Source: Pseudomonadota bacterium
GTDB lineage: Bacteria; Pseudomonadota; Alphaproteobacteria; Reyranellales; Reyranellaceae
Direction: 5' to 3'
DNA: 12,235 nt
NCBI GenBank assembly: GCA_023436825.1
Contig: JAEZHS010000513.1
Coordinates: 1 to 12,235 of the forward strand
The notes under the pieces were generated by a model that was not told where the DNA came from, ran no database searches, and saw nothing but the letters and a program-made list of their open reading frames with translations. A program made the position numbers and the translations under genes. Below, one piece after another: positions 1 through 5,417 of the stretch (its first letter is position 1; each line of letters begins with the position of its first letter).

Positions 1-48
1 GGTAACGGCAACGGCAATGGTAACGGCAACGGCAACGGCAACGGCAAC
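1..48 (+). repeat. Hexanucleotide tandem repeat encoding (Gly-Asn)8
   Basis: Eight uninterrupted copies of GGYAAY, mostly GGCAAC, lie in frame and encode Gly-Asn. A ninth copy is at 55-60 after one diverged unit (GCCTAC). The array continues to the window edge, so its full length is unknown. Near-identical units can change copy number by slippage without breaking the frame. Confidence 0.9.
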
Positions 49-657
49 GCCTACGGCAACAACCAGGGTGGCAATTGCTTTGCTCGGGGCACCCTAGTCC
101 GGACGCGGCAGGGGTATCGTCCGATCGAAACCTTGGCAGCTGGCGACGAGGTTGCGGTTCGTTTCGGGGGCTTCGCGCCGATCAAGGCTGTGGTCAGCCA
201 CACCTTCAAAAGCGTCTCCGGCAGATGGATTGGCGATTCGTCGAACCTGCCTGTCCTCGTGCGGCGCGGTGCTCTGGGCGAGAATTCGCCGGGCGCAGAT
301 CTTCGCGTGACGGCTTTGCACCCTGTCTACGTCGATGGTTTCCTGATGGAAATCCGCGACCTGGTCAACGACACCAGCATCGTCTTCGACCGGGCCGATG
401 GCCGGGATACGCTCGACTTCTTCAATATTGAACTCGATGGCCACGACGTCCTGGACGTGCAAGGTGCATTCTTCGAGTCGCTTCAGCGAGCAGGGACCGA
501 GCGCTGCGTCCCGCTCTTGCGCTTCACCGGTGGCCGCAGCCAGCTTCGATCGCGTATGCGGAGTGTTGCATCACTTGTGGTCGACCGAAGACAGCCCATC
601 GACATTATCCGCGATAAACTGGAGGAGCGCGGGCTCGACCTTGCGCGGGCAGCCTAG
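1..657 (+). CDS. Hint-domain protein with Gly-Asn repeat, C-terminal part
   Basis: The reading frame is open from base 1 and ends at TAG 655-657, so the N-terminal part lies outside the window; 218 residues are visible. Residues 1-16 are eight Gly-Asn dipeptides, followed by a Gly/Asn-rich linker. From Cys26 (codon 76-78) the chain reads CFARGTLVRT, then a PIETLAAGDEV segment, and later TALHPVYVDG. This is the pattern of the Hint_2 (Hedgehog/intein-like) domain: a Cys after a turn, the E-x-L-x-x-GD block and a late His-Pro. Hint domains can catalyse an N-to-S acyl shift at the Cys and release the preceding polypeptide. Many bacterial Hint_2 proteins are secreted or repeat-rich, and self-cleavage has not generally been shown for them. 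The Gly-Asn tract suggests an exported or surface protein, but no signal peptide is visible because the start is missing. Family assignment is fairly sure; activity is inference. Confidence 0.8.
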   Translation, partial: GNGNGNGNGNGNGNGNAYGNNQGGNCFARGTLVRTRQGYRPIETLAAGDEVAVRFGGFAPIKAVVSHTFKSVSGRWIGDSSNLPVLVRRGALGENSPGADLRVTALHPVYVDGFLMEIRDLVNDTSIVFDRADGRDTLDFFNIELDGHDVLDVQGAFFESLQRAGTERCVPLLRFTGGRSQLRSRMRSVASLVVDRRQPIDIIRDKLEERGLDLARAA

Positions 658-786
658 TCCCGATCCACTCCGCCGTATCGCAAGGCGATGAACGGAGAGA
701 GTCGGCCGCGCGCCAGCCTGCTCTCCATCGATGGCGCATCGGCTGGCAGCACCTCAGTAGAAGGCAGGCGAGCATGGTCGACACGG

Positions 787-825
787 TTGTCAAGCAAGCC
801 GAGCCCCGTCCTCTTGACAAGATTT
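787..825 (+). terminator. Possible intrinsic terminator after the Hint gene
   Basis: TTGTCAAG (787-794) and CTTGACAA (813-820) are perfect 8-bp inverted arms with an 18-nt spacer, followed on the plus strand by GATTTTT (821-827). Arms followed by a T run 130 nt after the Hint gene stop fit a terminator. The stem is only moderately GC-rich and the loop is long, so this is tentative. The right arm also contains TTGACA, but no matching -10 box follows. Confidence 0.35.
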
Positions 826-857
826 TTGCGCCGGCCCAGTTCGCCGTTGGCAGGGCC

Positions 858-883
858 GAAACTCCCATTTAGTGGGCAGTTTC
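858..883 (-). terminator. Stem-loop just downstream of tRNA-Ser
   Basis: GAAACTCCCA (858-867) pairs with TGGG (873-876) plus AGTTTC (878-883), giving ten pairs with one bulged C (877) and a 5-nt loop. It begins 10 nt past the CCA end of the minus-strand tRNA. Neither strand has a T run after it, so it may be a factor-assisted terminator or a 3'-trailer structure for processing, not a classical intrinsic terminator. Confidence 0.5.
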
Positions 884-893
884 CGGCATGGAT

Positions 894-983
894 TGGCGGA
901 CAGGGCGGGATTCGAACCCGCGGTGGCTGTTACACCACGCACGCTTTCCAAGCGTGTGCCTTAAACCACTCGGCCACCTGTCC
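894..983 (-). tRNA. tRNA-Ser(GGA)
   Basis: The minus strand folds as a 90-nt class II tRNA. The acceptor arms GGACAGG and CCTGTCC are followed by discriminator G and an encoded CCA. The anticodon stem CACGC/GCGTG holds loop TTGGAAA, with anticodon GGA at 947-949, which reads the serine codons TCC and TCT. The long variable arm has a GTGG/CCAC stem, as expected for tRNA-Ser. The T arm is GCGGG-TTCGAAT-CCCGC. All stems are intact, so the gene should be functional. It stands alone between the Hint gene and the small membrane protein gene, which is read the opposite way. Confidence 0.97.
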
Positions 984-1003
984 TTGAGAGCGGTTTCGCC
1001 GTC

Positions 1004-1031
1004 CTTATAGCGCGGTGGACAGGCTGGGCAA
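1004..1031 (-). promoter_or_regulatory. Likely sigma-70 promoter of tRNA-Ser
   Basis: On the minus strand TTGCCC (1031-1026) and TATAAG (1009-1004) are separated by 16 nt and lie about 20 nt upstream of the tRNA 5' end. A GC-rich stretch follows the -10 box, as is common for stable-RNA promoters under stringent control. This is based on consensus matching only. Confidence 0.5.
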
Positions 1032-1088
1032 CGGCCTTCCCCCAGCGCGGCCACTTCTGTAGGGTGCGCGCCGCCATTTGGGGGAAAG

Positions 1089-1448
1089 ATGGTAGTGTTT
1101 CGCGCGCTGGGATGGCTTCTGTTGGCCATGGCCGTCGCAGCAATCGTGCATGATGGGCTGGCCTGGTGGACTGAGGGCTCATTTCATCTGCTCGGCCTCG
1201 GGGACCTTTGGTCGCATCTCGACACTCGCTCGCTCGCCGATGCGCAGACGGCTATCCAGGGCCGCGGCTCGGCGGCGCTGTGGTCCTGGCTGGTTCGGCC
1301 GGTGCTGATGGTGCCGGCCCTGGCAGCCTTCCTGGGGCTCGGCATCTTCTTCCTGTGGATCGGCAATCGCGGCAGCGGTCGGCCCGAGACCGGCTTCCTG
1401 ATCGGCTCCCGGCCGCCCCGGCGCCGGCGCTATCGTGGGCTGTCGTAG
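1089..1448 (+). CDS. Small two-helix inner-membrane protein, unknown function
   Basis: This encodes 119 residues. Residues 5-22 form a first hydrophobic helix (LGWLLLAMAVAAIV) and residues 71-92 a second (VLMVPALAAFLGLGIFFLWI). The roughly 50-residue stretch between them contains GLGDLWSHLD and SLADAQTAI. The C-terminus is short and very basic (PPRRRRYRG), which by the positive-inside rule puts it in the cytoplasm. The segment between the helices is then probably periplasmic. GGGGGA just before the ATG supports this start. The layout resembles small alphaproteobacterial membrane proteins sometimes labelled PetM-like, a label I would not trust for function. There is no operon partner: the upstream tRNA points away and the next gene is convergent and 0.5 kb distant. 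Confidence 0.8.
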   Translation: MVVFRALGWLLLAMAVAAIVHDGLAWWTEGSFHLLGLGDLWSHLDTRSLADAQTAIQGRGSAALWSWLVRPVLMVPALAAFLGLGIFFLWIGNRGSGRPETGFLIGSRPPRRRRYRGLS

Positions 1449-1585
1449 CCGCGTCGAATGCAGTGCTGGCACTCACAGCCGGCAACACAAGGAGTGGCGT
1501 CGTCAGCCGTTCGACCCGCCAGCCGTGGCCCTCTACGGAGCCCAAAAAGTCGCGAAAACGAAACTGGCGGCCATGATCACAGTTC

Positions 1586-1614
1586 TTGACAAATATGAAC
1601 CATAGTTATATGTT
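1586..1614 (+). promoter_or_regulatory. Orphan sigma-70-like promoter in an AT-rich patch
   Basis: TTGACA (1586-1591), a perfect -35 box, is followed after exactly 17 nt by TATGTT (1609-1614), a four-of-six -10 match. The spacer carries the partly symmetric AAC-CATA-GTT (1598-1607), which recalls operators of ArsR-type repressors that overlap their own promoter. No intact gene follows on the plus strand, so the element is either a relic or drives an unrecognised short RNA. Confidence 0.4.
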
Positions 1615-1774
1615 GGCTCGTTGCTTTGCTTCCGCCTTGTCGCTTAATGCATCGTTCATCTGCTTACTATGGCGCGCGGCAGAGACCGCGCGAGTCCATC
1701 CGGTTGCCCGGTTGGATGGGCGCGCCCGGATCCCGAGCGACGAGAGCCGCAGCCGTCCCGCAGCCGAAAACCAG

Positions 1775-1801
1775 TAGCGGTAATAGCGGGAATAGCGGGA
1801 A
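1775..1801. repeat. Three tandem 9-bp repeats (TAGCGGKAA)
   Basis: TAGCGGTAA, TAGCGGGAA and TAGCGGGAA stand head to tail. Read as codons they give Ser-Gly-Asn three times. A related set lies at 1858-1884. Confidence 0.7.
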
Positions 1802-1857
1802 TTCGACGGTGGCTCAATCGATGGGGGGGCAGCTCTTCCAGACCCACAAGAGTGTCG

Positions 1858-1884
1858 GGCGGAAACGGCGGGAACGTCGGAAAC
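1858..1884. repeat. Three tandem 9-bp repeats (GKCGGRAAC)
   Basis: GGCGGAAAC, GGCGGGAAC and GTCGGAAAC stand head to tail and match the consensus of the 1775-1801 array, RGCGGGAAY. In codons they read Gly-Gly-Asn, Gly-Gly-Asn, Val-Gly-Asn, but in a different frame from the first array. Confidence 0.7.
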
Positions 1885-1886
1885 CT

Positions 1887-1935
1887 CCAGCACCGCTGAC
1901 GGCGGTGCAGGCACCGGCGGCCTTTCTGTCCGGTG
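1887..1935 (-). terminator. Tandem hairpins ending the amidase operon
   Basis: GCACCGC (1890-1896) and GCGGTGC (1902-1908) form a perfect 7-bp stem with a 5-nt loop. CACCGG (1912-1917) and CCGGTG (1930-1935) form a second stem. They lie 48-96 nt beyond the last stop codon of the minus-strand operon, in a convergent intergenic region. There is only a T3 run (minus strand, near 1881-1883), so termination may need Rho or be weak; the pair could serve both directions. Confidence 0.45.
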
Positions 1936-1982
1936 GATGCGAGCCGGTTTGCCACTCAGCAGGTCAAACCCCCTGTAACGAG

Positions 1983-2258
1983 CTACTGGCCGGAGCGTGC
2001 TTCGATGCGCGTGATCGCCTTCTTCACCGCTTCGGCCTGGCGGTTCGAAATGTGGCCGTTGGCCTTGAACTCGGCGGTGACCTTGCGCAGGAACGGGCTT
2101 TTGTCGGTCAGCGCCTCCGCGCGCTTCATCAGCACTTCGTGGATATGGGCAGGGCCGCGCTCACGGGCAGCCGCTCGCGCGCGGTAAATGCGGATGCCGA
2201 CGGCCACCACCAGCGCCGCGCCGGCCGCGATAAGGATCTCTGTCCATTGGATCATCAC
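1983..2258 (-). CDS. Small membrane-anchored protein, third gene of amidase operon
   Basis: This encodes 90 or 91 residues. Residues 5-22 form one hydrophobic N-terminal helix (WTEILIAAGAALVVAVGI), followed directly by the basic stop-transfer stretch RIYRARAAARER, so the rest is likely cytoplasmic. The soluble part, with segments such as EVLMKRAEAL, FLRKVTAEFKANG and QAEAVKKAITRIEA, is predicted helical. I recognise no family. The start is either GTG at 2258, which directly abuts the preceding gene's TAA (2261-2259), or ATG at 2255; the ATG seems likelier. The absence of a gap means it is translated from the amidase/enolase mRNA, probably by reinitiation. A role tied to those enzymes, such as membrane tethering, is only a guess. 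Confidence 0.75.
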   Translation of the reverse strand: MMIQWTEILIAAGAALVVAVGIRIYRARAAARERGPAHIHEVLMKRAEALTDKSPFLRKVTAEFKANGHISNRQAEAVKKAITRIEARSGQ

Positions 2259-3455
2259 TTAAGCCCGCGTGACGCGGATCGACGCGTCCTTACGCCGATC
2301 GAGGTCGGGCAGCAGGTCGAGGCCGAGACCCGGCTTCATGTTCACCGTGACCTCGCCCCTGGTGATCGGCGGCAGCTCGGTGACCAGCTCGGTGTACCAT
2401 CCGGTGTAGAACGCGCGCACGCTTTCCTGGATCAGCGCGTTGCGCGCGTGCAGGGAGAAATGGCAGGAGGCGGCATAGACCACCGGACCGGTGCAGTCGT
2501 GCGGCGCCACGGGGACATGCCAGGCCTCGGCCAGTGCCGCGATCTTGCGCGCCTCCGACAGGCCGCCGCACCACGACAGATCGAGCATGGCCACGCCGGC
2601 CACGCCGGTCTCCAGGTACTCGCGGAAGGAATGGGTGTAGGCCAGCGTCTCCGACGCGCACACCCAGGCCTTCGAATGCTGGGCGTAGGCCTTCAGGTCG
2701 GCGAGGTTGTCGAGGCGCAGAGGGTCTTCGTGCCAGTAGGTGCCGAACGGTTCCAGCGCGCGGGCGAGCCGCTGCGCCATGGGGAGGCTCCACAGCGAAT
2801 GGAACTCGACCATGATGTCCATGCGGTTGCCGACGGCCTTGCGGATCCTGGCGAATGGTTCCAGCGCGGCGTCGAGCTCGGCCGGCGAGATGTCCCAGCC
2901 CGCGGTGCGCTCGGCGGCGATGTCGAAGGGCCAGATCTTCATGCCGGTGATGCCCTGCTCGAGCAGCGAGAGGGCGAGCTCGTCGGCCCGATGCAGGAAG
3001 GCTTCCAGGTCTTCGTACGGGCCTTGCTTGTTGCCGACGCCCCAGTTGGCGACGGCCTGGCTGCGCTCGTCGCGGATGTACTTGTAGCCCGCGCAGGTGT
3101 TGTAGATGCGGATGCGATCGCGGCTCCTGCCGCCCAGCGCCTCGCAGACCGGCCGGCCGATCGCCTTGCCGAAGAGATCCCACAGCGCGATGTCGATCGC
3201 CGAATTGCCGCGCGTCTCCACGCCGGTGCCGCGCCAGCCGAGATAGTTGATGAGACTCCTGTTGATCGCCTCGATCTGGATCGGATCGCGGCCGATCAGC
3301 TTGGGTGCGGCGCTCTCGTGGATATAGGCCTCGACCGCGCCGGCGCCCATGAAGGTCTCGCCGAGGCCGGTCAATCCCTCGTCGGTCCTGAGCCGGATCC
3401 AGACCAGGTTCGGGAACTCGCCCAGGCGGACAGTTTCGACGGCCGTGATCTTCAT
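2259..3455 (-). CDS. Enolase-superfamily enzyme, mandelate racemase subgroup
   Basis: This 398-residue protein has the usual family length and two domains: an N-terminal capping domain (about 1-120) and a (beta/alpha)7-beta barrel. The predicted Mg2+ ligands are Asp213 (in DIMVEF), Glu243 (HEDPLR) and Glu269 (ASETL). The general-base dyad of the mandelate racemase subgroup is His319 (APHDCTGP) with Asp292 (LDLSWCGG), and Glu344 may stabilise the enolate. On the second barrel strand, Lys173 is followed by Trp at the position of the second Lys of the K-x-K motif (MKIWPF), so base chemistry probably rests on His319. Relatives dehydrate or epimerise sugar acids and other hydroxy-carboxylates; the substrate here cannot be read. 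The ATG at 3455-3453 overlaps the amidase stop as ATGA, so the two proteins should be co-translated. Confidence 0.92.
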   Translation of the reverse strand: MKITAVETVRLGEFPNLVWIRLRTDEGLTGLGETFMGAGAVEAYIHESAAPKLIGRDPIQIEAINRSLINYLGWRGTGVETRGNSAIDIALWDLFGKAIGRPVCEALGGRSRDRIRIYNTCAGYKYIRDERSQAVANWGVGNKQGPYEDLEAFLHRADELALSLLEQGITGMKIWPFDIAAERTAGWDISPAELDAALEPFARIRKAVGNRMDIMVEFHSLWSLPMAQRLARALEPFGTYWHEDPLRLDNLADLKAYAQHSKAWVCASETLAYTHSFREYLETGVAGVAMLDLSWCGGLSEARKIAALAEAWHVPVAPHDCTGPVVYAASCHFSLHARNALIQESVRAFYTGWYTELVTELPPITRGEVTVNMKPGLGLDLLPDLDRRKDASIRVTRA

Positions 3456-4822
3456 GACAGCGCGGTCTCGGCCCGCTGAGCCATGGCCAGCAGCGGCCGG
3501 TCGTGCAGTCGCGGCGCCACGATCTGCAGGCCGACAGGCAGGCCGTCGCGGCCGCTGCCACAGGGCACCGAGATGCCGGGCACCAGGGCGAGGTTGAACA
3601 ACGGCGTGAACGCGGCGTGGCCGCGTGGGCCGACCTCGCGGTTCTCGATGACCTTGGGATGGGCCTGCTCGACCGGCCAGGAAACGCAGGCCGTGGTCGG
3701 CGTGAGAAGATAGTCGCACCCGGTGAAGAACTGGGCGACGGCGCGGGCGCAGGCGTCGGCGAAGCGCAACGCCGCCACAACGTCGGTGCCATGGACGGTA
3801 CGGCCACGTTCGATCAGGCCCGCGATGTTGTCGCCGAACAGATCCTTGTCCTTGGCCTGATGCTCGCCATAGAGCAGGGCCGATGCCGCGGCATTGACGG
3901 CGGAGAACGCCGTTTCGTTCGTCCCATCCGGCCACGTGACGTCTGCTTCCTCGATGCGCCAGCCAGCGGCGCGCAGGCGAGCCACGGCCGAGTTGAACGC
4001 CTCCATGACGTCCGGGTCGACCGCGACATCGAGGCCGAGCCGCCGACTGACCGCGATGCGCGGGTTGGACGGCGGCGGCACATCGAGCAACGCCACCGAA
4101 TGCGGATCACGCGGATCCGGACCCGCCATCACTTCGAACGCGACCCTGGCGTCGGCGACGGAGCGGCCCATCGGGGCCGTCACGCCGTAGAGCGGGCCGT
4201 AGGCGCCGCCGAAACCGAACGGCGAGGGGATCGCGCCGGCCGAGGTTTTCAGTCCGACGACGCCGCAGTGCGACGCCGGTCTGCGACCCGAACCGCCGCC
4301 GTCAGTGCCGAGGGCAATGGGAGTGAAGCCCGCGGCGAGTGCGGCCGCCGCACCGCCCGACGAGCCGCCGGGCGTCAGCGCCGGGTTCATCGGATGGCGC
4401 GAGGGACCGTAGACCTTGTTTTCCGTGTGGCCCTTGGCCGCCATCTCCGGCGTGTTGGTCATGCCGAGGAAGACGCCGCCCGCGGCCTTCAGGCGCTCGA
4501 CCGCGACCGCATCGCGCGGCGGCCTGAAATCTTTCCAGAGCAGGGAGCCGTTGGTGACGCGCCGGCCCTGCACCCAGGTCGTGTCCTTCACGGTATAGGG
4601 CACGCCCAGGATCGGCCCGTCGAAGCCCTGCTTGCGGCGGGCATCGACGGCATCGGCGGCGGCGCGCGCCTCAGCGGGGTCGAAGTCGACGATGGCGGTG
4701 ATCGCCGGGTTTTTCGCCTCGACGCGGGCGATGGCCGCTTCGGCCACGTCGCGGGCGCTCGTTTTTCCGGCGCGGATGGCCGATGCGATGGCCGCCGCGC
4801 CCTGATCCAGCAAATCGGTCAT
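3452..4822 (-). CDS. Amidase-signature family hydrolase
   Basis: This 456-residue protein has the full family length. The amidase-signature triad is visible as Lys79 (VPYTVKDTT), cis-Ser154 (PGGSSGG) and nucleophile Ser178 (TDGGGSGRRPAS). The spacings of 75 and 24 residues equal those of fatty acid amide hydrolase. It would hydrolyse a carboxamide to acid plus ammonia or amine, but this family spans GatA-like, aryl, acyl and nylon-oligomer amidases, so the substrate is open. The lack of gatC/gatB neighbours argues against a glutamyl-tRNA amidotransferase subunit. The usual GGSIR is GGSGR here. The start is ATG 4822, followed by a typical N-terminus with LLDQGAAAIASAIRAG; there is no good Shine-Dalgarno directly before it. 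It is the first gene of a three-gene operon and is divergent from the response regulator gene. Confidence 0.93.
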   Translation of the reverse strand: MTDLLDQGAAAIASAIRAGKTSARDVAEAAIARVEAKNPAITAIVDFDPAEARAAADAVDARRKQGFDGPILGVPYTVKDTTWVQGRRVTNGSLLWKDFRPPRDAVAVERLKAAGGVFLGMTNTPEMAAKGHTENKVYGPSRHPMNPALTPGGSSGGAAAALAAGFTPIALGTDGGGSGRRPASHCGVVGLKTSAGAIPSPFGFGGAYGPLYGVTAPMGRSVADARVAFEVMAGPDPRDPHSVALLDVPPPSNPRIAVSRRLGLDVAVDPDVMEAFNSAVARLRAAGWRIEEADVTWPDGTNETAFSAVNAAASALLYGEHQAKDKDLFGDNIAGLIERGRTVHGTDVVAALRFADACARAVAQFFTGCDYLLTPTTACVSWPVEQAHPKVIENREVGPRGHAAFTPLFNLALVPGISVPCGSGRDGLPVGLQIVAPRLHDRPLLAMAQRAETALS

Positions 4823-4858
4823 AGCTTTGTCATACCTACTACGACCGTGCCGTTCCAG

Positions 4859-4889
4859 ACTGCCGGACGAGCCCGCTGCGGACGGCAGT
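4859..4889. promoter_or_regulatory. Inverted repeat in divergent promoter region
   Basis: ACTGCCG (4859-4865) and CGGCAGT (4883-4889) are perfect 7-bp arms separated by 17 nt. They sit in the 106-bp gap between the divergently read amidase and response regulator genes. The position fits a dimeric regulator's operator controlling either gene, or a 5'-leader hairpin of the regulator mRNA. I see no convincing -35/-10 pair for either direction. Confidence 0.4.
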
Positions 4890-4928
4890 TCCGACCGTCG
4901 GACTCGAACAGAAGGGAGCGGAGCGATC

Positions 4929-5417
4929 ATGCTGGCGCCGCAGGTGCTGGAAGGCCTCAAGGTCCTGGTCGTCGAGGACAATCTCCTCCTGGCGGAAGTC
5001 ACCAGGCTTTTGCTGGAGGATAGCGGCTGCAAGGTGGTCGGCCCGGCCGGCCGGCTGCGGCGCGGCCTCAAGCTGGCGCGGGAGGAGGCGATTGACGGAG
5101 CGATACTCGACATCAATTTGCACGGCGAGATGAGTTTCCCCATTGCCGAGGTGCTGAGCGGGCGGGGCGTGCCGTTCGTCTTCGTTACCGGATATGAGGA
5201 TCGCAGCATCGTGCCGATGGCCTTCCGCTCGGCGCCGCGTCTCGACAAGCCGGTGACCGACGAGCAGCTGCTCGAGGCGATGATCGAGACCTTCACCGAG
5301 AAGCGCGCTGACAGTGACCCACAGGCGGACGTGATACTGTCGGCAGGGCATGCCGCTGGAGAGCGATCTCTACGCGCCGGTGAAGGCGCTGCTCGAGGGA
5401 CAAGGATACGTCGTTAA
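4929..5417 (+). CDS. Single-domain response regulator
   Basis: This encodes 162 residues. A receiver domain spans about 9-122, with acidic pocket Glu16-Asp17 (VVEDN), phospho-acceptor Asp61 (AILDINL), Thr87 (FVTGY) and Lys107 (LDKPV), so all key residues are present. There is no DNA-binding or enzymatic output domain. Such stand-alone receivers act as phosphate relays or through protein contacts with a histidine kinase. No kinase is in the window. The ATG at 4929 follows AGGGAG/GGAG at a suitable distance; the frame upstream is open to 4827 but lacks receiver features. The last 38 or so residues beyond the domain form a tail, and its final 68 bp overlap the next gene in another frame. The tail may therefore be incidental to gene overlap. 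The divergent amidase operon shares the upstream region. Confidence 0.9.
   Translation: MLAPQVLEGLKVLVVEDNLLLAEVTRLLLEDSGCKVVGPAGRLRRGLKLAREEAIDGAILDINLHGEMSFPIAEVLSGRGVPFVFVTGYEDRSIVPMAFRSAPRLDKPVTDEQLLEAMIETFTEKRADSDPQADVILSAGHAAGERSLRAGEGAARGTRIRR

Larger units (their letters stand above)
1449..1982. other. 534-bp interval without a convincing gene
   Basis: This lies between the convergent ends of the small membrane protein gene and the amidase operon. Frames crossing it give low-complexity Arg/Ser/Pro-rich translations with no recognisable motif. It holds an AT-rich patch with a good promoter match (1586-1614), two arrays of related 9-bp repeats (1775-1801 and 1858-1884) and two adjacent hairpins (1887-1935). 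It is best read as intergenic DNA with possible decayed coding remnants. Confidence 0.6.

Noticed and set aside
1..60. CRISPR-like short repeat array
   Set aside because: Units are contiguous hexanucleotides in frame, with no spacers, and encode Gly-Asn.
808..842. TTGACA at 814-819 as a plus-strand promoter
   Set aside because: No -10-like hexamer lies 15-19 nt downstream; the site is better explained as an arm of the inverted repeat.
869..1129. 86-residue minus-strand frame across the tRNA
   Set aside because: Translation of tRNA-Ser sequence and its flank (typical FESRP-type tRNA translation artefact).
1586..1777. 63-residue frame from TTG 1586
   Set aside because: Its first codon is the -35 box itself; composition is unlike neighbouring genes and no ribosome binding site is visible.
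1626..3479. 617-residue open frame on the plus strand
   Set aside because: It runs antisense through the small membrane gene and the enolase enzyme gene; its translation is Arg/Ala/His-rich with no domain, while the minus strand carries full catalytic motifs.
3452..4822. Amidase as GatA of a tRNA amidotransferase
   Set aside because: No gatB or gatC neighbour, and it is translationally coupled to an enolase-superfamily enzyme; a stand-alone amidase fits better.
3503..5023. 506-residue open frame on the plus strand
   Set aside because: Antisense shadow of the amidase gene; a long stop-free antisense frame is expected in GC-rich coding DNA.
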